A stretch of 64,000 nucleotides of DNA from Phycisphaerales bacterium (GTDB lineage Bacteria; Planctomycetota; Phycisphaerae; Phycisphaerales; UBA1924). Location of the stretch: the NCBI GenBank assembly GCA_020853975.1, contig JADYXW010000028.1, forward strand, positions 1 to 64,000, read 5' to 3'. Made by a program: the position numbers and the translations under genes. Shown here piece after piece: positions 25,120 to 33,975 of the stretch. Numbering within the stretch: the first letter of the stretch is position 1; each line of letters starts with the position of its first letter. The notes beneath the pieces were generated by a model that saw only the letters and a program-made list of their open reading frames with translations, had not been told where the DNA came from and did no database searches.

Positions 25120-25689
25120 CTAGGCGCTCTTGCGGGCGTCCGCGGGACCCAAATCTAGGTGCAAGTCCATCAGGCGGACATCCAACAACCTCCCGAACTT
25201 TTCCCCAATACGGCGCATGACTCCGACGGTTGTGAACCCCACTCGCTCGTGAAACCGGACGCTGGCAGCGTTCTGGTCAACGACCCGGGCGACAATGACG
25301 CCGATGCCCTCCGCCCTCGCCCCGGCGACCAGCTCGCCCATGAGAGCTCGACCCACTCCCCGGCCCTGCGCGCCGGGTGCCACGTACACGGAGCTCTCCG
25401 CGGCGCGGTCGTAGGCCTGACGGGCGGACCAGGGGCTGAGCGACGCCCATCCCAGCACCGAGCCACCTTCGACGGCCACCAGCGCCGGGTGCCGGGGCCC
25501 CGAGTGAGCCGCGAGCCAGTCACGCCACTCCTCACCGGAATAGGGCACGGTCATGAAGGTGGCGATTCCATGTGTCACCTCGCGGTCGTAGATTGAGGCG
25601 ATGCCGGCAAGGTCCTGCGTCTTGGCGCGACGGATTTCCACCGGGGGGCGCCTAGCCCACCCGGCCAGGGGACCAGACAACCGGCCCAT
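25120..25689 (-). CDS. GNAT N-acetyltransferase, phosphinothricin acetyltransferase (Pat) type
   Basis: About 189 residues; the conserved domain starts at VEIRRAKTQDLAGIASIYDREV, so a GTG start near residue 18 is an alternative to the ATG at 25689. The Pat-type pattern is clear: TFMTVPYSGEEW, the acetyl-CoA loop VAPGAQGRGVGRALMGELV (R/QxxGxG/A type) and VRFHERVGFTTVGVMRRIGEKF with the terminal LMDLHL. Relatives acetylate amino acid analogues or methionine derivatives; no resistance role should be assumed. It is divergent from the sensor kinase gene, and the start regions are 106 bp apart. Confidence 0.85.
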   Translation of the reverse strand: MGRLSGPLAGWARRPPVEIRRAKTQDLAGIASIYDREVTHGIATFMTVPYSGEEWRDWLAAHSGPRHPALVAVEGGSVLGWASLSPWSARQAYDRAAESSVYVAPGAQGRGVGRALMGELVAGARAEGIGVIVARVVDQNAASVRFHERVGFTTVGVMRRIGEKFGRLLDVRLMDLHLDLGPADARKSA

Positions 25690-25795
25690 AACCCGCTCGA
25701 TTGCCACACCCTCGGGCTGGGGCCACCAAAGGTGTGCCGAGTCCACAACGTCCGCTTTCCTTCCGGTGCGCACACACCGATATCCAACACTGCCG

Positions 25796-28700
25796 ATGAT
25801 CGAACAGTTCAGATCAAGTCTGCGCGCCTTCTGGTCAGGGGTCGCCTCGCTGACCATCCGGACTCCGCTCGCGCAGTCCCTGCTGCTCTCCTGCGCGTTC
25901 CTGGCGCTGAGCACCATCTGCCTGCTGCAACTTCACCACACTGCCAAGGAGGCCAGCCGCGAGACCGTGCGAGAGGAGATGCTGCACCTGGCGAAGCTCG
26001 CGGCGTCCCGCCTGGACGCCGCCCAGCACGCCCGGGTGCGTGCACTCAGGTCCCAGGAGAGCGATGATTTTCGCGCGATCGTGTCGGAGTTGCGGGCTCT
26101 CCGGGATGCAGCGGAGGGCGTTCGCTACATCTACACCGTCACAGCAAGCCCCGAGGGACCGAGGTTCATCGTCGACGCCGCGGAGCCCGTGGACGGCGAT
26201 GGCGACGGGATCATCGATCAGGCGGGGCTAGGCGAGCTCTACGAGGGTTCGGATCACGAGATGATCGAGGCGCTCACCGGCTGGACACTCCAGGTGACCT
26301 CCGAGCCGGCACAGGACAAGTGGGGAACCTGGATCAGCGCCTACGCCCCGGTCTTCAGCGATGACGGAACCCTCGAGTGCATTGTCGGCGTGGACATGAC
26401 CGCCGAGGCATTCAGCGCAAGGCTCTCGCGAATCGACAAATCCCTTTGGGTCGCGATCGCGGTCTCCTCCCTGTCTGCGGGGGTGCTCGGCGTGTCGGTC
26501 TTCGGCCTCCAGCGTCGGCGCAGGGCAGCCGCGGCGGCCCTCGCGGAGAGCGAATCCCGGTTCCGCCAGCTCTTCGAGGCCATGCCCGTGCTCGTCTGGT
26601 TGACGGACCCTGAGGGGCGCTGCACCGGTGCCAACCGGGAGTGGTTGGCGCTCACGGGGACGAGACCGGCCGAGAACCTCGGCCACGGGTGGCAGGCCAG
26701 CGTGCATGCGGAGGACCTCGACGGGCTCATCCAGGCTGCGGAGGAGGCAGGTGCCCGCGGGCGCACTTGGGAGCGGGAGTTCAGGATTCGGGAAGCGAAC
26801 GGCGGGTTCCGCTGGGTCGCCGCCCGGGGCGTGCCAACGCACGACGAGACCGGGCGCTTCATGGGGTACATCAGCGGGTGCATGGACGTCACAGCCCGTC
26901 GGGACTCGGAGTCTCAGCTCGCCTGCTTGCTGACGATGACCACCGCGCTCGCGCAGGCCGGCGATCTGGACGCCGCGGCGAACGCCGTGATCAGGAGCAT
27001 CGAGGGTTGCACGGGCTGCGCCCGCACCGCGATCCTGCTCCACGACGCCGAGGGCGTCTGCAGATTCGTGGGCTGGAAGGGCGTCTCCGCGGGCTACCGC
27101 GCCGAGGTGGAGGGGCACTGCCCGTGGGCCCAGGGCTCGCACGGCGCGACCTCCATCCGCATCCACGACTCGCAGTCCGACCCCATGACCCGCGCCTACG
27201 GCGAGCTGATGGCCCGCGAGCGCGTCCGCTCGCTCGCGTTCATCCCCATCTCGAACGAAACGGGCGTGATCGGCAAGCTCATGCTCTACGGCAACGAGGC
27301 CGGCTCGATCACGCCCGCGCACATCGCCTCCGGTGAGGCGGTCGCATCGGCGGTCGCCGCCGCCATCGGGCGCATCCACTCGAGGCACGCCCTGCTGCAG
27401 AGCGAGCAGCGTCTGCGCCGGGTCATCGACACCGCCATGGATCCACTGGTGCGCCTCGATGAGCGAGGGATCATCTCTGACTGGAACCGGCAGGCGGAGC
27501 GCGTCTTCGCCATTCCCCGCGACGAGGCACTGGGCCGCGCGCTGGACACGCTTGTGCTGCTCCCGGAGTGCCGCGAGGCGTTCCGCGGCATGCTGAGGGA
27601 ACTGCTGGCCAGCCCCGCGGAGGGGGGCGCGCGTGTCGAACTCGACGGTGAGTCCCGCGACGGACGGTCGGTCAAGGTCGAGGTCGCCGCCAGCCTCATG
27701 CGCTGCGACGGGCGCGTGGAGTACAACACGTTCGTGCGCGACGTCACCGAGACCAGGGCCGCCAGCGCGAAGCTGCTGGACGCAATGCATACCGCAGAAG
27801 CAGCCAGCAAGGCAAAGTCGGACTTCCTCGCGAACATGAGCCACGAGATCCGCACACCCATGACCGCCATCCTGGGCTTCGCGGACCTCCTGGCCGAGGG
27901 ATCGGACGACTCTCTCTCCGACTCTCAGCGTCGCGACGCGCTCGAGACCATCCGCCGCAACGGGGAGCACCTGCTCACGATCATCAACGACATCCTCGAT
28001 GTCTCGAAGATCGAGGCGGGCAAGGTGACCATCGAGTGTGTGCCCACCGACCCTCGCGCCCTCGTCGACGAGGTGGTTGCCCTCATGCAGGTGCGGGCTT
28101 CGGGAAGGGGGGTGAGCCTCGTGCACGTGGCGACGGACGACGCCCCCCAGGGTGTGCTCACCGACCCGCACCGGCTTCGCCAGATCGTCGTCAACCTCGT
28201 CGGGAACGCCATCAAGTTCTCGGACAAGGGCGAGGTCCGCATCACCACGCGCGCCGCGCCCGACCAGCCCGACGCCCTCTGCATCGAAGTGCGCGATACC
28301 GGCATCGGCATCCCGCCCGAACTCCTGTCCAAGCTCTTTTCCGCGTTTACCCAGGCCGACTCCACCGTCACGAGGCGCTTCGGCGGCACCGGGCTCGGAC
28401 TCCACCTCAGCCGCCTGCTCGCGCGGCTTCTGGGTGGCGAGATCAAGGTGCACTCGACCGAAGGCGTCGGGAGCGTCTTCACGGTGACGGTGCGCGCCCC
28501 GGCGGTCAGCATCCCCCGGGCCGCCGACAGCGCGCCCCGGGAGCCGGCCATCGGCCTGGCAGGGCTGCGAATCCTCGTCGCCGAGGACGGCCCGGACAAC
28601 CGGCGCCTCATCCAGCACGTCCTGAAGCGGGCCGGCGCGACCGTCACGATCGTGGAGAACGGCCAGGAGGCGCTCTCCGCGGTGCAGCGCTCGGGACCCG

Positions 28701-28960
28701 CGGCCTTTGACCTCATCCTCATGGACATGCAGATGCCGGTCATGGACGGCTACACGGCGACCCAGGAACTGCGCCGGCTGGGAAGCACGACGCCCGTCAT
28801 CGCGCTCACCGCCCACGCCATGACCGGAGACCGGGAGCGATGCATCGCCGCGGGTTGCAGCGACTACGAGACCAAACCGCTGTCCGTCCCCCGGCTGCTC
28901 GCCGCGTGCGCCCGTCACGCGGGACGGACCCCCGGCGCCCCGCCCGCCGCCGCCGCCTGA
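25796..28960 (+). CDS. Hybrid sensor histidine kinase with PAS-GAF-PAS and receiver domains
   Basis: 1054 residues. Membrane segments at about 24-47 and 217-237 flank an extracytoplasmic sensor region (50-215) that includes an EF-hand-like loop DGDGDGIIDQ (residues 133-142). Inside the cell follow PAS (about 252-372), GAF (about 385-530), PAS (about 535-655), HisKA with H683 in NMSHEIRTPM, HATPase (LVGNAIKF at 801-808, DTGIGIP at 834-840, GGTGLGL at 863-869) and a receiver domain (about 924-1040) with phospho-acceptor D977 (LMDMQMPVMDG). The kinase and receiver residues are intact, so phosphorelay to an unlinked Hpt or regulator is expected; no partner regulator is adjacent. It is divergent from the acetyltransferase gene. 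Confidence 0.92.
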   Translation: MIEQFRSSLRAFWSGVASLTIRTPLAQSLLLSCAFLALSTICLLQLHHTAKEASRETVREEMLHLAKLAASRLDAAQHARVRALRSQESDDFRAIVSELRALRDAAEGVRYIYTVTASPEGPRFIVDAAEPVDGDGDGIIDQAGLGELYEGSDHEMIEALTGWTLQVTSEPAQDKWGTWISAYAPVFSDDGTLECIVGVDMTAEAFSARLSRIDKSLWVAIAVSSLSAGVLGVSVFGLQRRRRAAAAALAESESRFRQLFEAMPVLVWLTDPEGRCTGANREWLALTGTRPAENLGHGWQASVHAEDLDGLIQAAEEAGARGRTWEREFRIREANGGFRWVAARGVPTHDETGRFMGYISGCMDVTARRDSESQLACLLTMTTALAQAGDLDAAANAVIRSIEGCTGCARTAILLHDAEGVCRFVGWKGVSAGYRAEVEGHCPWAQGSHGATSIRIHDSQSDPMTRAYGELMARERVRSLAFIPISNETGVIGKLMLYGNEAGSITPAHIASGEAVASAVAAAIGRIHSRHALLQSEQRLRRVIDTAMDPLVRLDERGIISDWNRQAERVFAIPRDEALGRALDTLVLLPECREAFRGMLRELLASPAEGGARVELDGESRDGRSVKVEVAASLMRCDGRVEYNTFVRDVTETRAASAKLLDAMHTAEAASKAKSDFLANMSHEIRTPMTAILGFADLLAEGSDDSLSDSQRRDALETIRRNGEHLLTIINDILDVSKIEAGKVTIECVPTDPRALVDEVVALMQVRASGRGVSLVHVATDDAPQGVLTDPHRLRQIVVNLVGNAIKFSDKGEVRITTRAAPDQPDALCIEVRDTGIGIPPELLSKLFSAFTQADSTVTRRFGGTGLGLHLSRLLARLLGGEIKVHSTEGVGSVFTVTVRAPAVSIPRAADSAPREPAIGLAGLRILVAEDGPDNRRLIQHVLKRAGATVTIVENGQEALSAVQRSGPAAFDLILMDMQMPVMDGYTATQELRRLGSTTPVIALTAHAMTGDRERCIAAGCSDYETKPLSVPRLLAACARHAGRTPGAPPAAAA

Positions 28961-29004
28961 CAGAGCGGGCTACGCTCACGGGTCCGCACGTCGGAGGACT
29001 CCGG

Positions 29005-29316
29005 ATGCCGCTCACCTGGCTGGGCAAGATCAGAACACGGGCGCTCTGGGTGGTCGTTTGCCTGGGCGCCATGGCCCTGGGCATCATCGCCTGGACGACG
29101 CTGCCCGCGTGGCCGGTCGTCGGCGCCGCGGTCGCGGCGGTGGCACTGGTGCTCAACACGATCACCGCGAAGATCGATGCGTCCATCTGCCTGGACTGTG
29201 GGACCGACATCTCCGACGAGCCCGTGTGCTCCCACGGCCGGATCTGCAGGACTTGCGGCGCGATCAACGAGCGGGTCGGCGTCGCCGAACGCGATGAAGA
29301 TTCACGCGAGGCCTGA
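29005..29316 (+). CDS. Small membrane protein with a C-terminal zinc-ribbon-like motif
   Basis: 103 residues. Two membrane segments (about 12-30 and 33-53) are followed by a CLDCG ... CSHGRICRTCG arrangement (residues about 62-85), a four- or five-Cys zinc-ribbon pattern. The ATG at 29005 has GGAGG 8 bp upstream. The 3' end overlaps the convergent recJ gene by 15 bp. No family recognised; it lies 44 bp downstream of the sensor kinase on the same strand and could be co-transcribed. Confidence 0.65.
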   Translation: MPLTWLGKIRTRALWVVVCLGAMALGIIAWTTLPAWPVVGAAVAAVALVLNTITAKIDASICLDCGTDISDEPVCSHGRICRTCGAINERVGVAERDEDSREA

Positions 29317-31095
29317 GCCCGCGCTGGGCGCCACGTCCAGCACCTCTCCCTCGACCGCCCCCGACCACGAGGACACCTTCGGCGCGACCACCGCGTCCAG
29401 CGAGCCGCCCCGCTGGAACTTCGCCGCGTGCTCCCCCCACTTCCACGCGATGAGCGTGACCTCCCGGGCGGCACCCGCACCCGTCACCCGCAGCCTCAGG
29501 TGCCGATTCATGTCGCCAAAGGTCTCACCCCCGCGCGCGAGCCTCAGCCCCCGCAGCCTCACGCGTACGGGCTCGTTGGCGCGCCCGAACGGCCCCAGAG
29601 CGTCCAGTTGCTCGACCGCGGGCTTCGAAAGCTCCGCCAGGTCCGCGTCGCAGTCGTAGGTGAGCCTGCCGACCAGGTCTCCTTCACCGATCCGCTCGTT
29701 CGCGATCCCCGTGAACCGCTCCACGAATGCTCCCAGACGGTCCTGCCTGACGCGCAGCCCCGCGGCCATGTCGTGCCCGCCGAATGACTCCAGCAGGTCG
29801 GCACATTCCGACAGCGCGCCGTGCAGGTTGAAGCCCTGCACGCTGCGTCCCGAGCCGTGGCATACGCCCTCGGTCACGCTCATCAGGATCGCGGGCCGGT
29901 GCAGCCTCTCGACCAGGCGCGAGCAGACGATCCCCACGATGCCCGCGTGCCAGCCGGGGTCGCACAGCACGATCGCGCGCCGCTGCGGCCCTGTCATCCC
30001 CTCGCGCGCCGCGAGCGTCAGCGCCTGCTCCGCGATGCGCTGCTCCTCCCTTCGGCGCTCGTCGTTGAGGCGTGAGAGCCCCGTCGCGATCTGGACCGCC
30101 CGCTCGCCCGTGGCGGTGGTGAGCAGCTCGACCGCCTCCGCCGCGTGCCCGAGCCTGCCGCACGCGTTGAGCCGGGGGGCGAGGCTGAACCCCACGTGAT
30201 CGGCCTGCACCTTCTCAGAGTCCAGGCCGCAGGCCCTGACGAGAGCCCCCAACCCCTCGATGGAAGATCCGCGGATGCGCTTGAGCCCCTGGCGGGCGAT
30301 GACCCTGTTCTCGCCCAGCAGGGGCACGACGTCGGCGATGACGCCCATCGCCGCGGGGCCAAGCAGGTCGATGAGGAGCGAGCGCGTGGAGTCGCTGACC
30401 TTGCGCCCGCCGCTCTCCAGGGTGCACATGCGCCATGCGAGCTTGTACGCGACGCCCGCGCCGCAGAGCTCGCCGAACGGGTAGGCCGAGTCTGGCCGCC
30501 TGGGGTGGACGACCGCGAAGGCCTCGGGGAGGTCCTCCATCGACGCGGGGGGGTTGTGATGATCCGTGATGATGAGGTCCACCCCGGCGCGCTTCGCCAC
30601 CAGCGCGGGCTCGCGGGCCGTCACCCCGCAGTCCACCGAGACGATGACCCCCGCGCCCTCGCGGCAGAGTTGGGCGATCGCCTCGCTGTTCAGCCCGTAG
30701 CCCTCCTCCAGCCTGTGGGGCACATACCACGCGGGCTCGCACCCGGGGACCAGCGCCCGAAGGGTGTGGAAGAGAATGGCGATGGACGTGATGCCGTCCA
30801 CGTCGTAGTCGCCGTAGATCACGATGCGCTCGCCCGCCCGGGCGGCCCGGAGCAGCCGCTCCGCCGCCTTGTCCAGGTCGGGGATGAACGAGGGGTCGTG
30901 CAGCGCGACCAGCAGCGGGTTGAGGAACGCGTCTCGCTCCGGGCCCGGGTGCAGGCCCCGAGCGCTCAGCACCCGCTCCACGAGCGCCCCGCCCGCCCCC
31001 ACGCGGGCGCGCGGAAACCACACGCACCGCTCCCCGCGTTGCGCGGCGGCCCTAGCCTCTGGGCGCGCCCCGCCGTGACCGGTCGTTTCCAGCAT
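29302..31095 (-). CDS. recJ: Single-stranded-DNA-specific exonuclease RecJ
   Basis: 597 residues. 5'-3' ssDNA exonuclease of recombination and mismatch repair, DHH phosphoesterase superfamily. DYDVDG at 96-101, SVDCGVT at 153-159 and DHHNPP at 178-183 supply metal ligands. The DHHA1 half carries HAGIVGIVCSRLVE and GSGRSVQGFNL, and the OB-like C-terminal part ends the protein. Length matches family norms (about 570-590). The ATG at 31095 lies 42 bp from the divergent adenosyltransferase gene. All core motifs are intact. Confidence 0.95.
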   Translation of the reverse strand: MLETTGHGGARPEARAAAQRGERCVWFPRARVGAGGALVERVLSARGLHPGPERDAFLNPLLVALHDPSFIPDLDKAAERLLRAARAGERIVIYGDYDVDGITSIAILFHTLRALVPGCEPAWYVPHRLEEGYGLNSEAIAQLCREGAGVIVSVDCGVTAREPALVAKRAGVDLIITDHHNPPASMEDLPEAFAVVHPRRPDSAYPFGELCGAGVAYKLAWRMCTLESGGRKVSDSTRSLLIDLLGPAAMGVIADVVPLLGENRVIARQGLKRIRGSSIEGLGALVRACGLDSEKVQADHVGFSLAPRLNACGRLGHAAEAVELLTTATGERAVQIATGLSRLNDERRREEQRIAEQALTLAAREGMTGPQRRAIVLCDPGWHAGIVGIVCSRLVERLHRPAILMSVTEGVCHGSGRSVQGFNLHGALSECADLLESFGGHDMAAGLRVRQDRLGAFVERFTGIANERIGEGDLVGRLTYDCDADLAELSKPAVEQLDALGPFGRANEPVRVRLRGLRLARGGETFGDMNRHLRLRVTGAGAAREVTLIAWKWGEHAAKFQRGGSLDAVVAPKVSSWSGAVEGEVLDVAPSAGSGLA

Positions 31096-31137
31096 GCACG
31101 AACGGTACCGCCACGGGCGGCCCCCGGAGGCCCCACA

Positions 31138-31728
31138 ATGGTCAAGCTCAACCGCATCTACACCCGCACCGGCGACGACGGAACCACCGGCCTCGCGACC
31201 GGAGCCCGGGTCCGCAAGGATGACCCCGCGGTCGAGGCCTATGGCACCGTTGACGAGACCAGCGCCGCTCTGGGGCTCGCGGTGCTCGCGACATCCGGCG
31301 CCGGGGAGACCGGCGCCGAACTTCGCCCCCTCCTGCAGCGCATCCAGAACGACCTCTTCGACCTCGGCGCAGACCTCGCGACACCAATCTCGCCCGGCGA
31401 ACAGCCCGGCAAGGCCCTGCGCACCGTCGCCAGCCAGACCGGGTCGCTCGAACGTGAGATCGACCGCTTCAACGAACGCCTCTCGCCCCTCACCAGCTTC
31501 GTCCTGCCGGGCGGCTCATCGCTCGGCGCGGCGCTCCACCTGGCCCGCACGGTCTGCCGCCGGGCGGAGCGGCTGGCGGTCACCCTCTCGTCGGACAGGC
31601 CGGGCGCGATCAACCAGGAAGCGATCCGGTATCTGAACCGGCTGAGCGACCTGCTGTTCGTGCTCGCGCGCGTTGCCAACGACAACGGCAGATCGGACGT
31701 GCTCTGGGTCCCGGGGGCAAACCGCTGA
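31138..31728 (+). CDS. Cob(I)yrinic acid a,c-diamide / cob(I)alamin adenosyltransferase (PduO type)
   Basis: 196 residues. Transfers the adenosyl group of ATP to Co(I) corrinoid to make coenzyme B12. The N-terminal ATP-binding motif IYTRTGDDGTTGLATGARV and the helices VEAYGTVDETSAALGLA, FVLPGGSSLGAALHLARTVCRRAER and YLNRLSDLLFVLARVAN are diagnostic of the PduO/MMAB family. GGAGG precedes the ATG. No other B12 gene and no cobalamin riboswitch is seen nearby. It is convergent with the pseudopilin gene 16 bp on. Confidence 0.93.
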   Translation: MVKLNRIYTRTGDDGTTGLATGARVRKDDPAVEAYGTVDETSAALGLAVLATSGAGETGAELRPLLQRIQNDLFDLGADLATPISPGEQPGKALRTVASQTGSLEREIDRFNERLSPLTSFVLPGGSSLGAALHLARTVCRRAERLAVTLSSDRPGAINQEAIRYLNRLSDLLFVLARVANDNGRSDVLWVPGANR

Positions 31729-31744
31729 GGGACACGGGCCCGGG

Positions 31745-32695
31745 TCAGTCGTCGTAGGGCGTGATCGCCACGCCGCTGCCCGTGTAGAACACGTCGCCAT
31801 AGACCTTGAGGAACGCGTTGGACCCGAACTCCACGAACTGGTCGCCCTCGGGGAGGCCGTCGATGGGGTTCTCGTTGACGAAGACGTTGTCCGAGTGCGT
31901 GCGCGATCCGTTGACGTTGAGGCGATAGGTCATGGGGATCTGGTCGCTGGCGGGATCGTTGAGGAAGACCACGCGTCCGTCATTGAACGCGACGTTGCCC
32001 TCCCACGTCTGCCTGCCGCCGAAGATGCGGAGGCGGTTTGACATCTGCCCCGCGACACCCGGCACGAGGCGCCAGGCGCCGGGCGACCCGTCGTAGACCG
32101 GCCCGCGGTTACCGAGCACCGCCTGCCGGGAATCCAGCGTGGACTTCCACCACGAGGCCCGCTCGCCGAAGGGCGGGCAGTGCGCGAAGGACACCCCGCC
32201 GTTGAGCCCGCCGTCACGACGCCCCAGCCCCGTCCCGCTGCCGTTCTCGCCCGGATGACCCGCGAAGCCGGGGTCCCAGAGGGCGCCGTCGGGGTTCACC
32301 GCGCGGGAGGGGTACTGGTACTCGTACTGCGTGTCCCGCATGATGCGCGGGTTGATCTCACCGCTGCTCACGAGCACCTCTGGCGTGACATAGCCGTGGT
32401 AGATCATGATCGAGAAGATGTTGCCCGTGTTGTCCTTCACGATGGAGGGCAGCGATCCCGGGTTGATGGTCTGGTTGCCCCGGTCCAGGGACGAGGGCCT
32501 GGGGTACTCATCACCATGAGAGTTCCCCCAGATCACCATGCCCTGAAGGGTGCTGCGGAGGTTGGCCCCGTCCTTGATCTGCCTCGCCGCGTCCCTGGCC
32601 TTGCCCAGCGAGGGCATGAGGATGCTCATCAGCAGCCCGATGATGGCGATGACCACCAGGAGTTCGATCAGGGTGAAGCCGGGTCGCCTCTGCAT
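31745..32695 (-). CDS. Pseudopilin-type protein with prepilin N-terminal methylation site
   Basis: 316 residues. The N terminus is a textbook type IV prepilin: MQRRPG then FTLIELLVVIAIIGLLMSIL, with the Gly/Phe cleavage site and Glu5. The rest is a planctomycete-type globular domain with the late motif NVAFNDGRVVFLND, like the DG-ending motifs of the very numerous planctomycete pseudopilins. GGAGG precedes the ATG at 32695. It is presumably cut by the prepilin peptidase at 13482. Role in type II secretion or a surface fibre is open. It is divergent from lpxI. Confidence 0.85.
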   Translation of the reverse strand: MQRRPGFTLIELLVVIAIIGLLMSILMPSLGKARDAARQIKDGANLRSTLQGMVIWGNSHGDEYPRPSSLDRGNQTINPGSLPSIVKDNTGNIFSIMIYHGYVTPEVLVSSGEINPRIMRDTQYEYQYPSRAVNPDGALWDPGFAGHPGENGSGTGLGRRDGGLNGGVSFAHCPPFGERASWWKSTLDSRQAVLGNRGPVYDGSPGAWRLVPGVAGQMSNRLRIFGGRQTWEGNVAFNDGRVVFLNDPASDQIPMTYRLNVNGSRTHSDNVFVNENPIDGLPEGDQFVEFGSNAFLKVYGDVFYTGSGVAITPYDD

Positions 32696-33009
32696 GGGGC
32701 CTCCGTGGACGAGTTGTACCGTCCATCGGTCGATCGGGTTTCCCCGGGCGCAGATTGCCGACCTCGGGGCCACGAGGGACCAACGCCCCCGCCGGGTTCC
32801 GGATTGCGGCCAAACCCTGACTGCCGGACCAACGTCTGATAAACACCTGACAAACTACAAACCGTGACCGACAGCGGGTTGAATCAACCGACGGCTTGCC
32901 GTAGAGTTTCCACCTGTGGGGCTCGGCTGCGGCGAGCCGATACTCCGTGGATTCGAGTTCCAGTTGCACCCGCGACGTCGTGGGGACCCGCAGGTTCGGA
33001 CCGCCTTGC
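32696..33009. other. 314-bp divergent intergenic region
   Basis: No protein gene seen. The region lies between the pseudopilin gene (minus) and lpxI (plus). It is less GC-rich near 32820-32910 and holds one plausible promoter toward lpxI. If lpxI starts at an upstream GTG (32947), part of it would be coding. Confidence 0.5.
32879..32907 (+). promoter_or_regulatory. Candidate sigma-70-type promoter of lpxI
   Basis: TTGAAT (32879-32884), a 17-bp spacer, and TAGAGT (32902-32907), each 4 of 6 to consensus, about 100 bp upstream of the lpxI ATG. It sits in a relatively AT-rich patch. Confidence 0.4.
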
Positions 33010-33960
33010 ATGGCACGCGCTACCTCGACGGGACAGATCGGCTCCTCGCTCCACGCGCCACCGCCCCCGACCGCCATCGGGCTGATCGCAGGCGGTGGCG
33101 GCCTGCCGATCCTGATCGCCCGCTCGCTGAAGAGCCAGGGCCACCCTGTCCACGGCCTGGGCCTCGCCAGCCAGTACGAGCCCGAGCTCCCCAGCCTCTG
33201 CGACACGTTCCGCGAGGTCGGCCTGCTCCGCATCGGCGCCTGGGGCCGCATCTTGGGCAAGCTCGGCGTCCGCCACGCCATCATGGTCGGCAAGGTCGAC
33301 AAGGCCAAGCTGATGCACGATCCGTGGCGTCTGCTCAAGAACATCCCCGACTGGCGCACCGTCAAGGCCTGGTACCAACACCTCCGTTTCGACAAGCGCT
33401 CCCACGCGGTCCTCGGCTTCGTTGCCGATGAGTTGGACCGTTGCGGCGTCCGCCTGCTTGACTCCACCGGCCCCATCCCCGACCAGATGGCCTCCGTCGG
33501 CGTCATGACCCGGCGCCAGCCCACGCCCGACCAGTGGGCGGACATCGAGTTCATCTGGCCCTTGCTGCAGCAGACTCTCAGGCTGGACATCGGCCAGTCC
33601 ATCGCTGTCCGCGAGCGGGACGTCATCGCGGTCGAAGCCGTCGAGGGCACAGACCGCATGATCGAGCGCACGGGCAAGCTCTGCCGCATGAAGGGCTGGA
33701 CCCTGTGCAAGGGCGCCCGTATCGGGCACGACCGCCGGTCGGACGTGCCGACGGTCGGGCTGAACACAATCAAGAACCTCGCGGCCAACGGGGGCCGCTG
33801 CCTGGCCCTCGCCGCGGGCGACGTGATCATGCTCGACAAGGCCGAGATGATCCGGACCGCGGAGCAGCTCGGCGTGACGATCGTGGGCGTCTCGGGGGAC
33901 TACGCAGCCGGCCGCCGCGCCGAGGTGCCGCCCGCCGAGGTCGCCAGCGGGGTCGTCTGA
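33010..33960 (+). CDS. lpxI: UDP-2,3-diacylglucosamine pyrophosphatase LpxI
   Basis: 316 residues. Hydrolyses UDP-2,3-diacylglucosamine to lipid X in lipid A synthesis, replacing LpxH. The core begins at IGLIAGGGGLPILIARSLK (about residue 23), with MVGKVDKAKLM, the domain linker, then AVRERDVIAVEAVEGTDRMIER and VGLNTIKNLAANGGRCLALAAGDVIMLDK, all typical of LpxI (DUF1009). The normal length is about 270-280; the N-terminal 20 residues are extra and the start (ATG 33010 or the GTG at 32947) is uncertain. A TlyA-like gene follows after 15 bp. With kdsD it shows that this organism makes lipid A-type LPS. Confidence 0.92.
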   Translation: MARATSTGQIGSSLHAPPPPTAIGLIAGGGGLPILIARSLKSQGHPVHGLGLASQYEPELPSLCDTFREVGLLRIGAWGRILGKLGVRHAIMVGKVDKAKLMHDPWRLLKNIPDWRTVKAWYQHLRFDKRSHAVLGFVADELDRCGVRLLDSTGPIPDQMASVGVMTRRQPTPDQWADIEFIWPLLQQTLRLDIGQSIAVRERDVIAVEAVEGTDRMIERTGKLCRMKGWTLCKGARIGHDRRSDVPTVGLNTIKNLAANGGRCLALAAGDVIMLDKAEMIRTAEQLGVTIVGVSGDYAAGRRAEVPPAEVASGVV

Positions 33961-33975
33961 GGCGCTGCGGCAGGC

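Noticed and set aside
25120-25689. Assignment of the acetyltransferase as a herbicide or antibiotic resistance gene
   Set aside because: Pat-type GNAT enzymes are widespread and mostly act on amino acid derivatives; sequence alone does not show resistance.
26228-28918. Roughly 900-codon antisense frame across the sensor kinase
   Set aside because: Complement of the kinase codons; composition biased to G, D, V, A and R and no motif.
31096-31137. Cobalamin riboswitch before the adenosyltransferase gene
   Set aside because: Only 42 bp separate it from divergent recJ, too short for a B12 riboswitch, and no B12-box sequence is visible.
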